A DNA stretch of 64,000 bases from Pohlia nutans (Eukaryota > Streptophyta > Bryopsida > Bryales > Mniaceae), in the NCBI GenBank assembly GCA_022496805.1, contig CM040086.1, forward strand, positions 7,876,501-7,940,500. The letters run 5' to 3'. The first letter of the stretch is position 1. Every line of letters begins with the position of its first letter. This document shows, piece after piece, positions 23,282 through 35,522 of the stretch. A program made the position numbers and the translations under genes. The notes under the pieces are model-generated. The model had not been told where the DNA came from. It did not search any database and saw nothing but the letters and a program-made list of their open reading frames with translations.

Positions 23282-24313
23282 CAGTGGGGTCCAACATGGA
23301 ATGGCGTTTTTGGTTTCGCAGTGAGAAATGTTTTAGTACTACCAACTTTGGAAGCCTCCCGAGAGCTCAAAAATTGGTATCTTACCACGAAATTTTTACC
23401 AGAGACTCATCTTTAAGTTAATTATATGTATGCCAAATTTCAAGGCCGAAAGATTCACCCAAAAAAAGTTATTCAGAATCTACCAACATTGGTAGCTGTG
23501 GTAATTGTTTCACTGCTGCCAACTTTGACAGCCTCTCGAGAATGGAAATTTTTTTTCCTTACTTTGGTTTTTTTTTTGTAGAAACCAGTTTGTGTTAGTA
23601 ATATATGGTAAATATCTCAAGTCTAAAATATTAGTAAAATAAAAGATATTCCCAATCTACCAACATGTGTAGTTGTGGGATACAATGGGGAAACCATTTC
23701 ATTCCTACCAACTTTGAATACTGCCAACTTTGAAAGCCTCCCGAGAGCTCAGAAATTGGTATTTTACCACGAAAGTTTTACCAAAGAAATATCTTTAAGT
23801 GAATTATATGTATGCCAAATTTCAAGGCCAAAAGATTCACCAAAAAGAAGTTATTCCTAATCTACCAACATAGTAGTCAAAGTTGGTAGCAATGAAATGG
23901 TTTCCCCCATTGTTTCCCACAACTACACATGTTGGTAGATTGGGAATATCTCTTTTTTTACTAATCTTTTAGACTTGAGATTTTTACCATATATTACTAA
24001 CACAAATTGGTTTCTACCAAAAAAAAACCAAAGTAAGGAATTTTTTTTTCCATTCTCGGGAGGCTGTCAAAGTTGGCAGCAGTGAAAAAAATTCCACATC
24101 TACCAATGTTGGTAGATTCTGAATAACTTTTTTTGGGTGAATATTTCGGCCTTGAAATTTGTCATACATATAATTAACTTAAAGATGAGTCTCTGGTAAA
24201 AATTTCGTGGTAAGATACCAATTTTTGAGCTCTCGGGAGGCTTCCAAAGTTGGCAGTACTAAAACATTTCTCACTGCGAAACCAAAAACGCCATTCCATG
24301 TTGGACCCCACTG
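23282..24313. mobile_element. 1,032-bp foldback DNA element, copy 2, inverted relative to copy 1
   Basis: Same length and ends as copy 1 but in reverse-complement orientation. Stretches compared by eye differ at only a few positions, and the 61-codon open frame is identical (23675-23860, plus). Flanked by TA on both sides with unrelated outer flanks, so it inserted independently or arose by very recent inverted duplication. Confidence 0.85.
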
Positions 24314-24389
24314 TACAATGCGAGTGATCTATTGCTAAAATGCTATGCAAAAATGGACTATTGAAATGTCACCAGAAAATGATATTGAA

Positions 24390-24420
24390 AATAATATAAT
24401 ATAATATAATATAATATACA
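24390..24420. repeat. (TAATA)n microsatellite
   Basis: Five to six pentamers just outside the second foldback element. Confidence 0.9.
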
Positions 24421-25011
24421 TAGGGTGTAACGCAAGAGTAACATAACTGCGTTTGGGATGAATGTACATATTTTTGGATAAATAAATCACATTTCATCCA
24501 TATTTCGTCCTGACTAGGGATGTAAACTTAAGCAACTTCATCGTTTCAGTGAAGATTCTGCCTTGCACGACCTAAAAAGTATTAAAAACAATTCCTGGTT
24601 TTGCAATTGAAAAACTTCAATTTGTATTGAGAGTAAATAAATTAACAAATTTAAATAAAAAATCCTGGTTGAGAATTGAGCAACTGAAGGCGGTCAGTAT
24701 AGATGTAGAAGTCAACGTTCTGACAGCCTGCCAGAGTCGGTGCTCAGAGCATAAAATATAACACTTTTTAAAAACTCTTATTGCAGCATGCTCACTTCGG
24801 AGAAATTGATTGTACAAATAATTAAGAAAATATTGTTACTCATCAATGCTGGCGGCAATTCTGGAAGAGGCATCCGTCATTACTACAGTGGCCTGCACTG
24901 TTAAGTTATTGATCCATTCTGATGTTAAGTTTAGAGCAACTCCATCAACACTCTGGATTGCTCTTTGGCTCTGGGTGGAAATTTATAGCAGATGTAGTAC
25001 AAGAGAATGAG

Positions 25012-25468
25012 TTCCTCTTTATACTAGAGGTGAGAAGCCCTGGAGAAAACCTCACAAGGGTCATTCTTGAGAAGGTAACCTTTGAACTTGACGGCCTTTG
25101 GATATAGTGTAAAGTGAGAAGGGGCCACAAAATAAAGTGCTTATTGTTTAAAAAAAAAGTTCTTACATGTTTCTTTAAAAAAATGATTGGTTGTGAGAAT
25201 TTTGGCCAAACGGCCCTCCAGATTTTGCACTAGACCCATCTCTTGAGGTGAGTTTGACGCAAAATCTAGAGGCCTTGAAAAATGTGCACTTTTGCTGCCA
25301 CGAAGGACAAAAGTCTTGTCTATGTCATTTTCTCGTCCTTTCGTCCATTAGACTGACAATTTCGGGTGTAAAGTGACATTCTTTGGTCTTCTCGGTTTTT
25401 GGGCCTCCCATTGGCTAAAATTTCTCTCTTCACGGCTTCTTGCCTCTAGTGTAAAGAGGCCCTCATAG
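25012..25468. mobile_element. Shorter inverted relative of the 51842-52637 element
   Basis: CTCTTTATACTAGAGGTGAG at left and CCTCTAGTGTAAAGAGGCCC at right. GACGGCCTTTGGATATAGTG and GTAAAGTGAGAAGGGGCC match the inverse of 52500-52560. Internally deleted compared with the longer copy. Confidence 0.65.
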
Positions 25469-25916
25469 CCTTTTGTCATGATTTTTTAACACGGCAAAAT
25501 TTTTGAGAGCCACAACAACATGTCGAACATGGCCTCATTTTTGAAGTCCCTCAAGACTACCGTGCGAAGAATTGCTTTACGCTAACTTCATCTTACTTAC
25601 TCTCACAACAACCTCCCTATGCTATGCGTTTTTGCTGCAGATTTTCTATACATGCTCTTATGATTTTTAGTGCATGGCCAACAATGACTCCAAACACTCC
25701 AAACTCATGTCCAATGTGGGGTGTGAGAAGCTCTCACGTCCCTAGTAACAAGCACCAAATATGACCCAAATGAATTTCATGAACTAATTACATACTACCA
25801 CTTGAACACTGAAATTTAGCCATCAATTTAGGAAAAGAATCTTCTTTAACTCTAACTATTTAAAGTGATAGCATGATCTTGTAAGGAATAGGACAAACCA
25901 TTTGATGTGTTGGACT

Positions 25917-26000
25917 CAAGCTCTCCAAGGTGTAAATGTTTGACAAGCTAAAATCAAGCTCTCCGAGGTATAAATGTTTGGCGAGATAAAATCAAACGCC
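25917..26000. repeat. Tandem duplication, unit about 42 bp
   Basis: CAAGCTCTCCRAGGTRTAAA, TGTTTGRCRAGMTAAAAT appears twice in a row. Confidence 0.75.
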
Positions 26001-26099
26001 ACACTCTAAACATATTTTTATCATCCAAAAGTGATGTTTGGAGTGTGAAAATGGACGATGTTAGCCAGGCTCTTACAAAGTGATGCAATGGCTGAACAA

Positions 26100-26370
26100 C
26101 ACACTAGGGGTTGTCACACATCCTCCACTCCATTCTCAATCTTCAGAGAATGAGGATGTGACACGCTCTCCTTGAATGGTGGAGGTCCCATTCTCTAAAG
26201 ATTGAGAAATTTCATTCTCCTCCTCCAAGGGTGAAGAATGGGCGTGAAGAATGGAGAATGAAGAATGGTCTATGCTTGGAGGATGAGTGAGCAACTAACA
26301 ACCTCTATTCTCCATTCTCAATCTCCACAAACCACAAAAGGGGTGTCACACTTTCTTCATGAAGAAGGTG
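26100..26370. repeat. Cluster of inverted and direct CCATTCTC/GAGAATGG motifs
   Basis: TTCTCCATTCTCAATCT and GAGAATGAGGATGTGACAC occur several times in both orientations with GGTTGTCACACAT and GGGTGTCACACT near the edges. Possibly a degraded inverted-repeat element; boundaries not clear. Confidence 0.4.
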
Positions 26371-27009
26371 TCCTATTGGTTCCTCTTTTCTCTCCTTTTG
26401 AGAAATCCCATTCTTGTAGGATGACAATGATCTCAAAACCACTTTATGACATTTAGCACAAGGTGCTACCTCCCACATAAATGGTAGATACCTTTGCTAC
26501 CTTGTGAATGTACTACTCATTATACCTCTATAATATCCGGCAATACCCTTGATATATTAAGGTGATACCATAATGATATCCGCAGATATCGCCTCATGAA
26601 GTTGCTACATATTTATAACATGATGAGCATTCTCGCTACATTTCAATTTTTTTTTCATTTTCTTTCTTTATACCGTAACACAATAGCAGGTTCGCCACGT
26701 GGCGAACGAATATTTATTTTTTTTGAAAAAATAAGGTTCGCCTCTCAAAAACTAAATTTCTCAATTTTCGTTTTTTAGCAAAAAAATAAGTAAAAATGAC
26801 CTTAAATAGCTTAGAATTAACAAAATATTGCAAAAACTAATTTATTCTATTTTCGTTTTTCTGTCTTTAGAATTTTCTAATTTTTTCGTTTTTTATTTTT
26901 AGAATTATTTTAGGACGAACGTGCTATGGTACTACGGTATGTTTAGCAGCCCCAATTTTTTGGATAGAAATCCAGCTAATTTTAGCCAGTTTTGAGATCA
27001 ATGAGGATG

Positions 27010-27075
27010 AGTGACAACCCCTACTTTATTCACGCCAGGCTTGAAAGAGGACCGGAGTTTCTATCTTTCTATGCT
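27010..27075 (+). mobile_element. Truncated LINE 3' end
   Basis: Short copy of the same tail: CTTTATTCACGCCAGGC, GAGGACCGGAGTTTCTATC, TTTCTATG. Upstream of the PAN-domain gene. Confidence 0.5.
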
Positions 27076-27542
27076 GATGCAGTGGCCTGCAAAAGAGTGG
27101 GGTGGAGATGCCATCACCAGCCCACCACGCGCGCCGGAAAACGCCGCAACGGCGCGGCGGCAGCGCTCGCATTGACTTGCGTGACGACGACAGACAAGAC
27201 CACGCTGCCTCCGCATCATCGGAGCTTCTTAACGATTCTCACTCCGCCGTAATTGACGGACCCGTACTCCCGTAACTTAATTGATTCAGTGCCCACCCCC
27301 GCCCGCATTTCATCAATCCCCACTCACATTTGCAAGCTCGATCTTGCATTCCCATTTGCCTGTCTGTCTGTCTGTTGCAACAACACTCTTCACTTACCGG
27401 TAGTTCCACCCGCCGCTCTCCCTGCTCGGATCATGCGATCAAAACCTGGCCACCCACATTCATAAATTCCCCACTCTTGTATCGAACAATGCGGGAAAAA
27501 AGAACCAAATGAAACGAGGGGCGTGACTTCGACGGTTGTTCG

Positions 27543-30500
27543 ATGATGGCGCATTCTTCGTCGGGGGGCGACTGGACGGGGAGGTTGCCGCGATGCTCGT
27601 ACAAGAGCGCCACGTTTATCTTGTGCACGGGCAACGTCTTGATGGCGCTCTTCATGCTGCACGCCGCCCTCGCGCCTGTCAATGTCGTCTTTGATCATTC
27701 CGCATCCTCATCCTCGCAGGCCCCGTCGTCAGGTGGATATCATCCTCGTCTTCTTCGCGAGTTTAATTGTCGATCCATCCATCCATCCATCAATCTTTTC
27801 TTTTCAATTCGCTTTTGATTGATCATATGGAGTGAATCAAAACAGGTTTGGACGGGCGAATTGTACAAACGATGGAAGAGTTGGAGCGCATCGAGGATTC
27901 CAATCGGTTGCGGCGCGAGTTGCTTCCTTTCCATTTGATTGAACGAGTACGTTTACTGATCGATCAGTGCTGTGAACGTAGAATCATTGACTAATGCTCT
28001 GTTTTGAAGGGGAACGAGGTTACTTCATTTACTTGCATGAGAGGGTTTGTTGTTTCGGTTATTTTTTGTTGTGTCTGCTCAGGGTTATGGATGACCTAAC
28101 CCTAATTTGGAATGCATTGCTGTGGTTTTTGAAGGTGAAGGAGATTCAAGAAGAGACGGAGATGGAGATCAATAGGACTGAGGCTTTGAATTTAGCGAGG
28201 CAGAAGGTCGCTGCTGAGCTCTCGCAACGACTGCGTGAGCTCAAGCTCAGTAACAGTCAGGCTACTCAAAAAGGTAGTTTATCATTATTATTATTATTAT
28301 TATTTCGATTCATTAACCAAGGATTCATGGTTTTAAAATGACAAATTCAATTGTGAAAAACATAATTAAGATGGGACCAAATTTTATATCACTAGAAGTA
28401 GTGAAGATCGTTGCATGTGTTGGTAAAAAAAGAAAGAAATTTGAACAAAAGGAAGTCCAAATAGGATCTACTCAAAACCGTTAAAAAAAACATGATGATC
28501 ATTCTGGTCACTGTGGGGGGTTAAAGAGTTTACCATCATATCTTCTGTCTTGGGAGTTTATAATGTTTGTCACCTGGTTTTTGTTGCTCCTGTTGTAGCT
28601 CTGGAGGAATGGAAAAAGAAAAAGCTTGAGCAGAGAAATAGTGCTGCTGCGCCAGCTATGGGTATGAACCATATCCATAAATAATTCAGAACATTTTGAT
28701 TGCAGTACTATTAGGATTCAATAACGAAAAGAGAATGCTTACTATTAGGATTCTATAAAGAAACGTTAGATGAGTGCGATGGCTTTTAGTTCATTAATAA
28801 GACTAGCACAAACATGTTGCACTCATAACATTCAGTAGCCTTCCAAGAGGTTGCCTTTTAGTTTCATCCACCTTTATATATGGAGTGACCGGTGTTTTGT
28901 AATTAAATGGACTATTGAATCAAATAAACAATTACAAAACAGTGTTGAATTGTGATTGAGTGCTTTTGATCACTGCTCACCATGGTTGATTGCTCTTGCT
29001 TAATGCCACGTGCCCCCATAGCTATTGATGTGATGTGGAATATCCCACATCACTTCATTGGGGGATGAAATGATGTGGGATATTCCACATCATTCTGTTG
29101 GGGGAAGGCAACACTCACAAAGGCTACTGAATGTTATGACTGCAACATTGAATGTGGGAGAATATGAACTGGATAAATGGTCAAAGTCTTATAGAAAAAA
29201 GTCGGGATGACATGATGAAACATTTGGGATGAAAACGTGACTGTTTTCGTGACAATGGGTTGTGACAGATTGCATGACGATGTGCATTTAATATAATAGA
29301 TTTCTCTGACTCTGACAGGGAAGGCAGTGGACGGCAGGCTTGAAATTCTTGGCGATCATCTCCAGCACAGTAACGGAGACTCCAGTGAGAGAGTGGATAT
29401 GGGTAATTCGGCTGACTTACTTTCTGGCTAAGGTTTTTTTACATGGCTCTTTAGAGCATGGGCACGCTACCGCCCGCACGAGCTCTTGACTCTAAAAACT
29501 GGATGAAATATGCTTGCATTTAATGCTGAAAATTCAGGGCCAGTGAGAGTGATACCCAAGATGTAGTGATGCTTCTATATTCCCTCTATAGCTAATTCAA
29601 GGAAGGGTTCAATATCCTAGATGAACGAACAAAAATGATGATTGTGATTGGTTCACACACTATATTGAGGGTGATTATAGCGGTTCAAGGGTGTGAAGAC
29701 AATAGTTGCTGACACCAAATCTTGAATGTGATTATAGTGGTCAAGGGGTGAATTGAAGGGAGAAGCGTGTGCATGCTCTTAGGCTTTCTTATTCCAGGTC
29801 CGTCATTGTCTTTGGACTTAGGTCAGATGACATTTTTTTTCCAGCTTTGGAAAGCTGACAGTTATATGATGTTCATTACATTAGAAATCCAAGTTTCCTA
29901 GCTCAAAAGGACCGACCATAGCTTCGTGTTTAAATGAAGTAGTAGATTGGTCTTCAGGTTGCAGCTTACCAATATTGAGAGTAGTGATATTTCCTTTTGA
30001 TGTTAAAGGAGCATGTTCATCATGTGAAACGTTTCCTGCTATAAAAAAACAAGTATTCAAGCTTTTTTGGGGGAGCCTGTACTAAGTCAATTTGGCATTT
30101 CATTTAACCCCTAAAGGATCAGGGAGATCATGTTTTTTTTAACAGTTTTGAGTACGTCTTTTGTGGACTTTCCTCTCGTTCAAATTTCTTGGTTTCTCAA
30201 CCAACTCGTACAATATTCTTCACTGATTCCAGTGATATAAGATTTGAATTCTATTTTTCACAATGTGACCAATTGAATTTGTCATTTTAAAACCATGAAT
30301 CCTTGGTCCTTTTTGGGGTTAATGTTTGCACAGCGTCACTGTTGGTACTTTTCATGCATGGAGGGATTTGTTGGCTGTTAATTTTATGTGTTTTTTTTTC
30401 TATTACTTTCATCTGGATGTGATTATCTTGGCGATCTTTGCAGAGGACGAGATCATACCAGGAAGAGCAGTACCTCCAGAATGTCATGCAGAGGTACATA

Positions 30501-31691
30501 CGGATTACGCCGGCGCCGCAGTTCGGTGGGGGTTGTCACATCATGTAGACAGTGCAGCTGATTGTTGTCAAGCGTGCCTGGAGCAGGTGAAATCGGCCAC
30601 CGAGGAGAACAAGAAATGCAATGTCTGGGTGTACTGTCCCCGGGACGGTGGATGTTTCTCTCCTGACAAATACTCCCACAAGCATCATGAATGCTGGCTC
30701 AAGCAGGTCAGTAATGAAATTCTTGCATTGCCGTGTGTTTAACCCCTAAACGTCTGAACGTGCCTTTGCGGCCAGTAGAATACGTTGTATTTTGGTTGTA
30801 TTTGGAACGAATCCACACCTTCAATGAGTTTGAGTTCAAAAAAGAAGTTGAAATTTAAATCGATGCGGTTCTAGTCAGCTACCGATATCTTTGTTTAGAG
30901 TTTCTTGTTGGTAGCAAATCCCAATTATACGACAACGTATATACTATCCCCATGGGACGTTTAGGGGTTAAATGATTCGTACCACAGATTCATGGTTTTC
31001 AAATGGCAAATTCAAACAATTGTATTGTGAAATTTACAATTCAAACGGGACCAAATTTTGAACATCGCATGTGTTGGTCAAAAAATATACTCCCTCCGTT
31101 TCATAATAAGAGTCCACCTTTTTTGGCGTTCTTTTTTCCTATATTTATACTTCAAAACAAGACCGACAATGAGAGTGACACAAAAACTACATACTATAAT
31201 TAAAGATAGCTTGTTTTTTGAGTATTGAGATGACTTTTTCAAGGAAAAAGAAACGTCAAGTTGAATCATGCCAAAAAAGATGGACTCTTATTATGAAACA
31301 GAGGGAGTATGAAATTTTTATTCAATCTTAGAGTGGAAGGTTGTAGATGACAATAGACAACCCTATTTCCATTCAAAGAGTATGAATTGTTGCCCTTAGT
31401 AACAAAAGTCAACATAGGAGATTGGATTAGGCCTCTAACCGTTTTAGTGTCTTCTACCTTATCAATTTACACAATTTTTTTTGTTTTCTTTTGGTTATTA
31501 TGGTGCATGTTTTTGTGCTTATATTTTTGTCTGGGTTGCATGTTTTGAAGCGAGAGATTGATTTGAGTGGTGTTTAAGTGCAGTCCGATGAGCCAACGAT
31601 CAATTTCAAAGGCCACTATGAGGAAGAATATAGAAGACAACATCCATCAGCACCTTTTATGGTTCCTTGGGTATCTGGAGTTGTATCATGA
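27543..31691 (+). CDS. PAN/Apple-like cysteine-rich membrane-anchored protein, 7 exons
   Basis: Exons: 27543-27732, 27846-27946, 28135-28273, 28599-28661, 29319-29402, 30444-30706, 31584-31691 (948 nt, 315 aa). Junctions are GT..AG and phases agree. Residues ~20-45 (TFILCTGNVLMALFMLHAAL) form a single hydrophobic segment, probably a signal anchor. Residues ~65-160 are charged and helical (EEWKKKKLEQ, TEALNLARQKVAAELSQRL), a likely coiled-coil stalk. Exon 6 encodes the cysteine-rich module: PPECHAEV, ADCCQACLEQ, KKCNVWVYCPRDGGCFSPDK, HHECWLKQ, the spacing of PAN/Apple-like domains, which bind carbohydrate or protein. A short tail ends MVPWVSGVVS. Topology is inferred to be type II with the Cys-rich module in the secretory lumen or outside. 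Introns 3, 4, 5 and 6 each contain transposon copies. Plants have conserved uncharacterised proteins of this shape; no function is claimed. The first of two tandem ATGs is used as start. Confidence 0.82.
28313..28524. mobile_element. TTAA element, GGACCA family, end-truncated, in intron 3 of the PAN gene
   Basis: Left TTAACCAAGGATTCATGG lacks the CCCCTAAAGG part. The interior AAATGACAAATTC, GGGACCAAATTTTATATCAC is typical of the family. The right end is GTGGGGGGTTAA. Confidence 0.6.
28814..29148. mobile_element. Inverted-repeat element, CATTCAGTAGCC family, in intron 4 of the PAN gene
   Basis: Terminal inverted repeats of about 27 bp with few mismatches (core CATAACATTCAGTAGCC, perfect over 17 bp). 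A second nested palindrome (GATGTGGAATATCCCACATC) lies near 29035. Superfamily not clear from the flanks. Confidence 0.75.
30104..30322. mobile_element. TTAA element, GGACCA family, in intron 5 of the PAN gene
   Basis: Left TTAACCCCTAAAGGATCAGG, right ATCCTTGGTCCTTTTTGGGG followed by TTAA. Ends about 120 bp before exon 6. Confidence 0.75.
30739..30971. mobile_element. TTAA element, CCCCTAAACGTC family, in intron 6 of the PAN gene
   Basis: Left TTAA-CCCCTAAACGTCTGAACG, right inverted CCCCTAAACGTCCCATGGGG (12-bp repeat). It begins only 33 bp after the exon 6 donor. A related right end remains near 50420-50460. Confidence 0.8.
30985..31085. mobile_element. TTAA element interior fragment, GGACCA family
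   Basis: GATTCATGGTTTTCAAATGG, CAATTGTATTGTGAAA and GGGACCAAATTTTG match the interior of the family. Both ends are missing. Confidence 0.45.
31090..31307. mobile_element. Stowaway MITE in intron 6 of the PAN gene
   Basis: Terminal inverted repeats CTCCCTCCGTTTCATAATAA and GAAACAGAGGGAG with continuing pairing (AAGAGTCCA / TGGACTCTT), flanked by TA on both sides. Classic Stowaway ends (Tc1/mariner-type MITE). Confidence 0.93.
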
Positions 31692-32510
31692 CAATCTCAT
31701 TATTTATGAGTCACTCTAGCACGACCATTCCGACGACGAAAGCCTGCATTGTGCATTATATAATAAATTGCAGGAAGAGCAACTTCAGAGGCTTTGTTTT
31801 TATTTTTTTAAGTTTCTTTTGGAGTTGGTCTTTACATCGTAGCAGGCACCCCAAAGCACGGTGACCGGTTAAATGTCAGGTGCTGATCAAGGGCTTCTCA
31901 AAGGTAAACTTCTCAGCCTCTGATGATATAGGCAATTGTAACTTGCTTGTGTTATTTGGTGAACAATGACCAAATTGCAATTAAGGGCAGGATTTGGTAC
32001 ATAGTAGCACAATTGCACCTGTACTATTTGAAGTTATTGAAAGGAATCATCGAGTAAATGTAACATTGTGTTTTTTTCTCTAGCCAACATTATGTTACAC
32101 TAGCAAACACCCCGTTGCACCAACATTGCATCGGGAACGTGGGAATCAATTGGGAACACAAAAAGTACATGGGAACGTTGGGAACATAAAAAGAGAACTT
32201 GGGATCATGATGGAAACATGATGGGAACCTTTGGGGGAACATCATGGGAATTGTGGAGAACGATTTGAGAACATGATGAAAAATTGAATGAAAAGGGTGA
32301 ATGTGAAATGTGGATGATTTTGAGACATGGTATTGTGACGAATACCAAGCAGGGCACTGATGGTATTGTGATGTTGTATACTTAATATAAGAGATTGTGA
32401 TGAAGCTTACATTGGGTTACATACTTAGCATGATTGGTAAGTATCTTAATTTAGGAAAAATATCATAATCACATCATTCTCTTATTTTTTGAACTATGTT
32501 TAAGCATGTA
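31692..32510. other. 3' flank of the PAN gene; no further gene
   Basis: Probable 3' UTR followed by AT-rich DNA and the GGGAAC-rich stretch. Confidence 0.45.
32125..32285. repeat. Degenerate GGGAAC-rich repeat
   Basis: GGGAAC/TGGGAA motifs recur about every 12-20 bp without a fixed period (GGGAACGTGGGAATC, CATGGGAACGTTGGGAACAT). Confidence 0.6.
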
Positions 32511-32733
32511 ACACTACTTTTTGCTAATTGAGTTTAAAGAGTTACAACAATTGACTTGAAAAGGCTATAACTTTTTACGCAACATGAATTTTTTACCAAC
32601 TATGTTCACAAAGCTTCTCTTGCATGTAAAGTTTCTAAATCTTTTCTCTTGATAAAAATATTCATGTTTTGAAAAAAGTTATAGCCTCAAGTAAATAGTT
32701 AGTATGGGTGGCAGTGTTAGCAAAAAGTAGTGT
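32511..32733. mobile_element. Foldback element with ACACTACTTTTTGCTAA ends
   Basis: Left ACACTACTTTTTGCTAA and right TTAGCAAAAAGTAGTGT are perfect inverses (17 bp). A second inner pair (GGCTATAACTTTTT / AAAAAGTTATAGCC) shows the pairing continues, so it is a small inverted-repeat MITE. Confidence 0.7.
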
Positions 32734-33041
32734 ACTGCAACTTAGAGTAGTCTTCAAGGTTGGAACATTAAAATATTTAATTTTTTTGAATGATTGATAA
32801 TTGTTTCATTATTGTGGGATGACCACTCAAGCGTGTTAAAGCAAACATGAAATAATTAGAGCTACAATTGATGTAGCTTTTGAGTTAAATATGGCTAACT
32901 CTCTCTGCAACTAGTTTACAATCAAAAAATTGAATGAAATTTGGCACCGAAATATTCTTAATTGTGACTACCTCCCTGAAAAAATATATTAGAAAAGGTT
33001 TATAGTCCTATTTTGGGCATTTAGCTTACAATTGATTCTCT

Positions 33042-33640
33042 TTAACCCTTTACAACCTATGCAATCATATTGTGGTCATTGAGGCATGTTTTTGTAACCT
33101 GCTCTAAGAACTACTCCAAACCAAGCATCAATGTTTGAGGTTCAGATTTCGGGATTCATCTCATGCACACTTCAAAATATTACTATGTATTCAATCGTAT
33201 AAATATAAGTATAGTTTATCAAGCAAGTGTCAGTTAAACCTTGGCAAGGTCAAACCATTGGATTGGACGATCATAGTGTGTCTTTGGACCGTATAATGCA
33301 CTTTTAAATATGAGATTTTGGGGGGTGTGTGACTTCAAAGTTAAAAAGAATTTGGGTTAAATTTTCAAAAATGAAAGTTAAATTGTTTAGCAATGACCTC
33401 TCCATGGCAATCTTTCATGTCAAGAACACACGCACATAATTATTGGGAATTTGATAAATGAGTGACTTATCCACATACGATTTAGGACAAAATTCATATG
33501 TATAAATATAAAAGGAGTTTGTACATTGATCAAGATTGGAATACATACACTAATGGAACATGAACAAGAGAACACAATCCAAAAAACAAAAGAAAATAAC
33601 AAACTTCCAAACACGAGAAATACCGCATAGTACATATATG
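33042..33640. mobile_element. TTAA element fragment, CCCTTTA family
   Basis: TTAACCCTTTACAACCTATG at left. From about 33180 the interior matches the inverse of 5420-5900 (GAGATTTTGGGGGGTGTGTG, AGTGACTTATCCA). The right end is missing. Confidence 0.55.
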
Positions 33641-34362
33641 TCATGACCTCCCCAATGCTAGAAGAGAGTTACTACAAGTTCCCCAAGCCTAATTAAGGGG
33701 CTATTCATGAAGGGACTAAAGAACTATTCATGACCTATGCTTGCCAGAATTTGTAATTATAGAGAATAAACTCCACCTAAACTCCTCTTTTGTTTTTGGA
33801 TAACTCTAAAGAAATTGTTAAATTTGTGCATTGCACTCCTCACACCAACATCATGTCGAATGTTCACATCACCTTGAAACCTTTATACATCACTCAAAAT
33901 CATTTGCATATTACATCGATTCATTTACAATTCTTCTTCTAAATTTGTCATGAAAGATCTCTGTGTGAGAAGGTATTATAAAAACATAATTTCTCAGAGA
34001 GTGAGACATTGTGCCAATTCTCTAAAAACTTAGATAGATTAACAAACAAGTTGAAATCATATATTCAAAATTGACATAGGATTATATTCCTTGCATAATC
34101 TATATATAGAAATTATTGATTGTATCAATTGTTTCAAGAATTAATAAACCCTATATAAAAGTTAGGTAATACAAATGCATGGGTGCGTTCATCATAATAG
34201 GAGCCAACAAAACTATAATCGGGTACTGAAATTTACAATATACTGCTCAATTTTTTTATATGTGCTAAATTGTATTGAAATTTTGATGGTGGACATTTAT
34301 GTATATGTCATATCTAACATACTCTATGTAGTTTTTAAAATAATTCCAATTTTAACATCCAC

Positions 34363-34724
34363 TTAACCCTTAAACGTCAAGGTAAGCCCCATGGGCTTAT
34401 TTAAAAGAGAATAATGAAGAAAAAAGTTGATTTTCTCAACCAAATCAATCGAGACTTGGTGCGTTGGAAAGCTACTGAAAAAGCGATCTAGATTCGAAAT
34501 TTTTGTCTCATTTGAGAGATTGTGGAATCGTTGGTAAGCAATCAAAGTTATCAAATTGAACAAGTTTTGAGGTTGGGGTAGCTGAAGTTCAGCAGTGCCG
34601 CACTACTACAGTGCTAGCTAGCAGTACACTGCAGAGCCGTTTTTGCAACAAAAAAAGATTCCCCAAAAAAATTAGATGCCTTCTGAGGTGCCCCTTTCAA
34701 GCCCTCTTGACGTTTAAGGATTAA
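34363..34724. mobile_element. TTAA element, inverted relative of 17969-18327
   Basis: Left TTAA-CCCTTAAACGTCAAGG, right inverted TCCTTAAACGTCAAGAGG. The interior is the inverse of the copy at 17969. It contains AGTGCTAGCTAGCAGTACAC, a near-palindrome present in both. Confidence 0.75.
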
Positions 34725-35522
34725 GGACACAATAAGGGGCGTAATCACTACTAAAGGATCTTTAAAAATGACCACTTTGGATGAAAAATCCATCAATGTT
34801 GATGAATGTCATCTATATAATGTCATATAAATAACGATATGGTATCATGTTTCGAATGCATATTTGGTATGCATAAACATTTTGTATCAAGTTTGGATTC
34901 TCTACCTATTTAAAGAGTTTTTTTTTAATTATTTAAACTTTTTGCAAGATTTAATCACCACTCAATTACTCCTTCGTAAGTGGCTCTTTTGGCTCCTATT
35001 ATCATGAATGTACCCGCACCTTGATTCTTGAGAAAAGATTGATATCTCCAAAAATGCAATTAAGGTGTAATCTAAATAGGATACAACCCTTGATATAGTT
35101 GTGGGAGAAAAGACACATTTTGTTAAAGATGAACCACATTTCATTAAAATTGAACTATCACAATCGAAAAGTGATGGGGAGTGCTATCCTTTTCAACAGA
35201 GATAGGTCCCCAATTTTTCTACAATGCTCTTAATACTAAAGGATATATTACAAATTCTTAGAAATTGTCGAGTTTCTTTCTTTTGAAGAAACCATTACTT
35301 GTATTTAGGATATTTCATAATTTGATTCTATATGCAACAAATCTCTCTCATGAAATAAATTTCAGAACAATTCATAAGCAACTGAAGAATTATTTTTTTG
35401 AAAGCGGTGATGGAAAAGTCTTGTCCGGCAGCACTCGCAACAAGCAACTCCCAACTGCCTAGCCCAACCAAGGAAGTAAGGGGCTTTTCGTTCATTCTAG
35501 GAGATAGAAGGTGCACGGCCAC

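Noticed and set aside
26992..27465. Open frames upstream of the PAN gene
   Set aside because: The first starts inside a truncated LINE tail; the others have no domain content and probably cover promoter/leader DNA.
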